Part shown: one piece after another, positions 58,050 through 64,000 of the stretch | How positions within the stretch are numbered: position 1 is the stretch's first letter | Layout of the letters: every line of letters starts with the position of its first letter | NCBI GenBank assembly: GCA_047495785.1 | Contig: JBLDXI010000003.1 | Span: forward strand, 3,844,001 to 3,908,000 | DNA length: 64,000 nucleotides | Reading direction: 5' to 3' | From: Lepidodermella squamata | Lineage: Eukaryota > Gastrotricha | Position numbers and translations under genes: made by a program | The notes under the pieces: model-generated | The model's input: the letters and a program-made list of their open reading frames with translations, nothing else | Told to the model about the DNA's origin: nothing | Databases searched by the model: none

Positions 58050-61000
58050 TCAGCCGGCATTGATCAACGGAGCAGCAGATTGCGGTGTAGACTGAGACGC
58101 TGATTGGCTCTGATTCGCCGCGGCAGCCGAAGTTGTGACCACAAATCGAAGTTGGTGCTGTAGGCCAGGCGTTTTCAATTGAGCAATAGCATTCTCAACC
58201 CGGCCTCGAACAGCCTCGCCGATATAATGATATTTGAGATGATAGAAAAAGTCAGCGATCGTGTTCACATTCGTTATATGGCTCCCTGAAATGAATTTTT
58301 TTAGAAAATCCTCCTTAACAATAATATGTTTATTATTACCTTGTCTAGCCAGGGTGTCGTCAACTTGAGCGAGTAATTCGTACAAACTGGTAGCCAAATC
58401 GACACACAGCTGGCGATTACCCGGGTCGAAGTTGATTCGGTTCATGTACGGACCGAATAGGGCGAACAAAAACAGCAGTTGCTCCTCGGTGGCGATAAGC
58501 GGGATCAAATGATTGCGCACTAGAACGGCGACCATCATGCTGAGGTGAGCAAAAGTCGCGTGATGCAGCAAGGCGTGGCACAACGCGAGGAGACGGCCGC
58601 ATTTCAGATCGATGCCAGTCGCACAGGGTAGGGTTGGGCTGATGAGCGATGTGGTGAGCAGGTGCACTGGATGCAGCGGGAGAAGGTGAGGCGCGAATTC
58701 CTGCGGAAGTTGGCGGACGATTTGTTCGATGGTAGAAAACGTGGCTGACAGATAGCACAACGGCAGTGAACTCAACAGCAGAGCGACGGCGTTGCACAAC
58801 GAATGTAGGCGACCGTTGCGGTCAAGAGCGGCGTCGCTGTTAGAAAACAGGCGCGAGTCTTCGAGGTTGGTCTCGAAAACAAGTTTTAGGAGCGATTGCG
58901 TGACCGCCTCTACGCCATTCATCGGCTGTTGGTCCATTGCATTTGTCACAGATTTATTTGTCCCAGCGGCGAGACTGGCCATTATGAGATCGATTGATGC
59001 ACAATACAGAGCGTGAGCCGAGGGATTCGCAAACTCGGCAAAACGGTAGTCGATCTGTAAACAAAAATTAATGATTATTATTGTAAAAAAATTAAGATTA
59101 AAACTCACTTCGAAACTGAGAAGTGGGTCAGCTTGCAGAGCCACAAAGATCCGTTTGACGGCATCAGAGCAAACACTGTCAAGATCATTGACATTCATGA
59201 AAGCGCTGTGGTCGAGAAGCCGGGGCGGAAGGGCCCAGGAGAGTTCCCGATGTCGAGATACTACGGCTATAAAATACAAAAAGATAGCCATTTATCATTA
59301 AAATACGAGAATATTTACATGAGACTGTGACTGTGAGCTTGCCAGCCAATTGAAGAATGCTCTCGTTGAAATTTTGGTTAGGATCGACGAGCAAATACAG
59401 CGAAGTGTACAGGAACAACAGTGGTTTTGGGTGAAAAGCGTACAACTGGCCGCAAGATTCGATGATCCGAATTAAGGAGGCAGCTATGCTCGGGTTGGAA
59501 ATCGCTAGCGGCAGCCACCGGTAGAAGCAGTAATCAAGCACTCGAACAAGCCTTAAGCAGCAATTTCCGAAGTAAATCGGCATCGGCTGCTGCGTATCAA
59601 TCTGAGCACCGGCGCTTGGGTCGAAAAGACCGGGTTCTTGAAACAAACTATGGTACTTGGTATGACCGGCAAAACTCTCGCCATCCAACCAATGATTCGG
59701 CGAATAATGAGCAACTGTCGCTGAAATTCGCTGGGAGAGGTCTTCTGAAGACACCAACGCAGCAATAATATTCAACAGCGCCAGATCTTGAGGCGACGAT
59801 GGTGCGACTGAGTACAGCACCATCCCAAGAACAATCCGATCAATCGAAAAAAGACACCGCTGATAGATCATTTCGTTCAAAATCGGAATGTATTTCTGCT
59901 GCGATTGCGCCGAATTCGTCACTTCATCGACTAGGAATTCGATGAAAACGCGTAACGTGATCGAGTAAGGCCGCGATGGTCCGTTCAGACGATCGAGGCA
60001 TCGGACGCAAAACGCCTTTGATGGCCCGCGTTGCTCCATAATCAATTTACAGATCAAACAATAGAAAACTGCAGCAACCAATGGACTGTTCATATGCTGG
60101 GCATAGTCGGCTTTCGCATTCATCGGTAAGGAGGCGTATCTGTTGTATTCAGAGTGAAGAGATCTTTTGATGGATTCGATTTCCTGGGTGGTTGATGACC
60201 CGCTTTGCCGAACCAGCATTTCAATGATGTTTTGCGGCAACCAGGCGGCTAAATATTCCGGCGCAAGGGGTAATAACAAGGAATTTCCGTTGTTACTAGG
60301 CGGGACTGATTTGAAAGCGGAGAACGCATCCCGAGCCCAAGACGAGGAAGGATCAGCCCCAGCGATTCTCATGCTGATAACAAATTTCCAAGCAACGATT
60401 CGGTTAACATCATCCGAGAACGGGAATGCAATCGGAATTTGACTCGACTGATTCGGGGCTTTACCCGGCCCTGCACCGGCTTGGCGCTTCCCGGATGAAT
60501 CACTCATTGGGTACCAAGAACTCAGCAGCTGAATGAATTCCACAGGGGTCATTGAGCCGACAAGGGACAAACAAGCGGTTTCCAACTCGCTATACAACGC
60601 GAAATTCGTAGTTTGAGACGGCATTCCGGCCAACAGGGTCTGCAACATCACAGCTCGATGCGTCAACAACATATTCGGCAATCGGTATGAAATGATTTGA
60701 AGCAACATGAAAGCACCGGTTAAATGCTGCTCGCGCGTCAAATTCGACCCAAGCTCACACAATTTTCGAATTGAAGACGATTCGACGTCATGATATGCAA
60801 ACAATCGTACGTAAGTTTCAAGAAGCGCCGGCGAAACAAAGGTCATCGTGACGGCCTGGCCTTGATTTTGCTGCTGTTGTTGCTGCTGCTGGGCGATTAA
60901 AATGTTTTTCAACGCCTCTCTTAGCCGGAAAAACAGCTGATTCAACAAATTGGTCCTTGTCAGCACGCTGCACAAGTCAAGTCGAGCCATTGACAGAGGT

Positions 61001-63193
61001 CTGATGTTATTCGGAGCTCGCAACGGTGACCAACTCGCGGGTAGGAACAAAAATTGCTGCTGCAGCTGATTTCCGTCCATCGAATTGAAACCGCCTGTTT
61101 CGCTCTGCGGAACTGAAGGAATCGTCGATTGAGCGAGCGAATCGGCGCAAAGCACCGGTAATTGCGAGTTATGGTCCAGAGAAACGAAAGAATTTGACAC
61201 TGCGATGAAGGCTAGATCCGGAGCAGGATCGCCGTAAGAAGACCCACCCCCAGCGGCCAAAGTTCCCGGCCCTGGTACGTTTTTCTGGACGGATTGGAGA
61301 AGATTCTGTAGTTTGTCAACATTTTTTCGAATCGACTCGGGCATCGGAGGGCAGAAGCCGTTATCTGCGTTCACTTTGTGCTTGAAAGCCATCCAAATCG
61401 ATGCAGGAGCGAGTGAGTAAATAAACTCAGCCGGGCCCTGGGGTGGCGCGATTTTTTCACGCGGGGCGTAGTCACCCGACTCTTCATCACTACTGCTACT
61501 TGTCGTGTCATCGTCATCTTCCTCGATTTCGTTAGGGCGATAGTTGTAGAGCAAGTCGTAGACCTCGAAAACCGGCAAAAAGTCATCGGCTTGGTGTTTT
61601 TGTAGGCCGATCGCGACGTACTGAGCCAGCAAAAACATGAGACAGTCGCGGCTGGCAAATATTTCTCCTAGGCGCTTGTACCGATTTCCTCTGATTCTGC
61701 TGCCAGTCGAAGCTGCGGCGAGTATATTTTTCAACTGCACGACGAACAAACAAACAAACAAAATAAATAGCACGATTTCACGCTGAGTAAACAACAAACT
61801 TTTTCAATTAGACAAGCAGCGAAACGCGGAAATTGAACGCCGGGGAATTGATATTTAACGATGATTGTCTGGCTGATCAGATGCTGCCACAAGCGAACTT
61901 CGCCCGATGATACATACGGTTTAGCGGTGGTGTAATCAGCTAATACACCAGCCAATTCCATCTCGACCATCGACGACGAGAAGTTGTGGACAGCCGGGTT
62001 CGGAAGAGCTAGGACTGACATAATCACCTCCTTCGAATACGTATGCTTGAGCAGCCATGAAAACAACCGAATTTGCGGCTGAAGTGCCTCCTTTAAAAAT
62101 GAAATTAAGGAAAAATCAGTTAAAAAAATCCGTCTCACATCACGGTATGGCAATGGTCCATTCAAATGGAAGCGAAGAGTTGTGAATGACAAATGCCAAG
62201 CAGAATAAGAAAGAGCCGAGAGAGAAAGGGCCGAAACTGCGGTGAATCCTATCACTGGATTGTAGTGGAAGCGACCAGTAGGCGTTAGAATATCGGCAAT
62301 CGGCCGAAAGCCGGCCAAAAAAGGGTGAAGAAGCGAACTGAACTTCTGAAATAATCAAAAAATTTGTTATGGAATGCTAACTCTTCAGTGCGGAATGAAC
62401 AAACCCAATGTCTTAGCAGCCTCTCATCGCCTTTAACTGAATTTGCAGCAATGTAGCTGGGAAGGAAATAACTTCTGCGATCAAGCATTCTCGCTATCAG
62501 CTATATCAAGAAAGATTTAAAAATGAAAGACAGAAATAAAACTTCGCCTCACATTATATGTTGCCTTCAGCTGAGGCATAGCTTTCCTTCCACCATCAGC
62601 GTCACTCGCAAAGGCATTGCTCGCTTTTTCTAGCACAATTTTGAGCAACTCACGACAACCCTATAAAGAAAAGAAAATTACCACACCCAAAGACAAAATT
62701 TTGAAATCCACCTTGTAATCAACGTTTGATAAATTATCATCCACAAATCTGAACACCGAAACCCAAACACATGAGTTTGTTGTGGATAGCGCAGTACTGT
62801 TGAGGAGTATTTCGCAGACTTGTCTCGCTGAATAGCAATGGTCAGTGATTAGTCGGCTCAGGAAGTCGAGTAGTACTCCCAAACGGCGGGAAGAATATTT
62901 CCCCGAATAGATTTCCTCAACCAAGCATTTCAACGGAGTCAACCCGACTTCATTTCCTTGACTATTGCAGTTTATCACCAACGTCTTGAATGCTTCCACG
63001 GATAGCTCCCAGCGCCTCAATCTGGATTTTTCATCGACTACCACGAAGCCAGCAAAGGCTTCTGTGACAAAGTCATATTGCTAAGAGAGAAGAAAATAAG
63101 AATAAATTTATATCAATAATTGATTCTTACCGTAAAACTAGCTAGGGCATCTCTAACGCGATCTGGAATTGCTTCAGCGGCTGTTGCAGTCAT
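58050..63193 (-). CDS. MED23: Mediator complex subunit 23
   Basis: Large HEAT-like Mediator tail subunit. Exons 63193-63131, 63080-62712, 62660-62553, 62500-62405, 62345-62139, 62090-61800, 61734-59319, 59266-59109, 59054-58340, 58285-58050; 4659 nt, 1552 aa. Family landmarks: NVDYKGCRELLKIVLEKA, FHYNPVIGF with LRFHLNGPLPYRD, RLWQHLISQ, ADDFLPVFEVYDLLY, ALLETYVRLFAYHDVESS, HWLDGESFAGHTKYH, MPIYFGNCCLRL, DYRFAEFANPSAHALY, and DFFYHLKYHYIGEAV near the C-terminus. It is about 180 residues longer than human MED23, mainly through Ser/Asp-rich and Gln-rich inserts in the big exon (for example an acidic run near 61480). The start is chosen because a catctcttgtag acceptor lies 13 nt upstream and the frame closes across ten exons. 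One intron is exactly 54 nt and stays open in frame. Confidence 0.93.
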
Positions 63194-63326
63194 CAAAAAT
63201 TAAAATCTACAAGAGATGGAAAGTTCCATTAATAGGCGCTTCAAAATTGTCTTTAATATGAAATCTATATATTCATTCATGATTTTTATCACACAATAAA
63301 AACTAGAGGGCACACAGGGTATCGTG

Positions 63327-64000
63327 TTAGGACAATGCCTTCTCTGCTTCAGCTTTCCGGATCTTTTCGAGTTTCTCACGCAGCTTTGCATGGTGAGACT
63401 TCGATTCTTCTAGATTTCGGTCCACCACTAACCGATCCATGATGTGTTTATAAATCAGCCTGTCGGAGCCAACCGAGAGCGTTGAAATTCCTTCAACCAC
63501 GCGTGAATTAGCTTGTTTTGCTTCCTTCAATTTCCACGGCTTGAAGCGCCAAAATGATAAGAAAACAACAGACTGAGGTAAACCAGAGAATCTCCAGTGA
63601 ATAGTAATCTCCTGTCCATCAATTCGACTAGCTACAACTTCCAATTTTGAACGAGCGTATGAAAGAATAGCACCAAATCTGAAACGCATGATCTTCCATG
63701 CATAAGCGTCGAGGCCTTTGGCAATTTCGACTTCATCCCAAAGCCGATTTTCAAAGTAAACATCTTTCCTGTAAATAGCCCATGGGTGTCTGATGGCAAA
63801 AAACTTTGGTATAGCGAAATTAACCAAGTAGTCATGTAATTTAATGACATGATCTTTCATGTCAGATTCCTCCAGAGGATCGGGATGATCGTTGCTAGCT
63901 CCATTTGTAAGCAAAAAGTCATTGGTGTTACGCTTTGCAGCCACCTTGTTAATATAACGCGAGGTTGACACAATAGCACCGATACCAGGATACAGGATAG
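63327..64000 (-). CDS. C6orf136-like protein (DUF2358), 5' end cut by the window
   Basis: Member of the DUF2358 family (human C6orf136), a SnoaL/NTF2-like fold often predicted mitochondrial or plastidial; its role is unknown. The visible part, about 224 codons, stays open to the right edge. Conserved features are LVNFAIPKFFAIRHPWAIYR, DVYFENRLW, ARSKLEVVA, ITIHWRFSGLPQ and LIYKHIMDRL, followed by a charged helix (HHAKLREKLEKIRKAEAEKA). No start can be fixed because the frame has no stop before the edge and the first ATG lies well inside the conserved part. Its stop is 133 nt upstream of the MED23 ATG on the same strand, an operon-like spacing. Confidence 0.75.
   Translation of the reverse strand, partial: ILYPGIGAIVSTSRYINKVAAKRNTNDFLLTNGASNDHPDPLEESDMKDHVIKLHDYLVNFAIPKFFAIRHPWAIYRKDVYFENRLWDEVEIAKGLDAYAWKIMRFRFGAILSYARSKLEVVASRIDGQEITIHWRFSGLPQSVVFLSFWRFKPWKLKEAKQANSRVVEGISTLSVGSDRLIYKHIMDRLVVDRNLEESKSHHAKLREKLEKIRKAEAEKALS

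Noticed and set aside
1-64000. Search for tRNA, rRNA, CRISPR or bacterial-type operon features.
   Set aside because: None found by eye. The gene structures are spliced and eukaryotic throughout.

Overview
The window is nuclear DNA from a bilaterian invertebrate. Genes are split by short GT-AG introns (mostly about 47-60 nt, some 0.5-2.5 kb, one 9.6 kb). Coding exons are moderately GC-rich, the spacers are AT-rich, and the products are animal-type: spalt-type paired zinc fingers, CABLES, OSTM1, METTL14, MUN-domain proteins and the Mediator subunits MED23 and MED25. Many start codons sit 2-35 nt after a pyrimidine-rich 3' splice site, and several same-strand neighbours are only 25-133 nt apart. 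This is what spliced-leader trans-splicing with operons produces, as in flatworms, rotifers and basal nematodes. The species cannot be named from this sequence; a flatworm-like animal is one option.

Layout. 1-10.4 kb: the end of a DDX49 helicase gene on +. Its 9.6 kb intron contains two complete tandem UNC13D/BAIAP3-like genes on -. 10.5-12.6 kb: two HAD phosphatases of the pseudouridine-5'-phosphatase type. 13.1-15.0 kb: RRP36 then OSTM1, about 100 nt apart. 15.6-19.4 kb: CABLES. 20.3-23.6 kb: MED25 with long glutamine tracts. 23.6-25.8 kb: AT-rich spacer. 25.8-31.3 kb: PPIE (RRM-cyclophilin) then METTL14, whose 2.5 kb intron may hold minus-strand coding exons. 32-34 kb: a small secreted cysteine-rich protein and an LC8-like dynein light chain. 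34.9-36.6 kb: a spalt-type zinc-finger factor. 37.1-38.1 kb: a third phosphatase copy on -. 39.9-49.5 kb: a very large coiled-coil/low-complexity gene that I do not recognise. 49.9-64 kb: a run of minus-strand genes, in transcription order a C6orf136-like gene (cut by the window end), MED23, PET117, CLPTM1L and DHTKD1. A decayed Helitron-like fragment lies in the CLPTM1L intron.

Functional themes are housekeeping: ribosome biogenesis (DDX49, RRP36), RNA processing and m6A (PPIE, METTL14), Mediator (MED25, MED23), mitochondria (PET117, DHTKD1), secretory and lysosomal membranes (UNC13-like pair, OSTM1, CLPTM1L). Exon joints were placed by hand. For every multi-exon gene whose exons are listed, the reading frame closes across all joints; the exceptions are stated.
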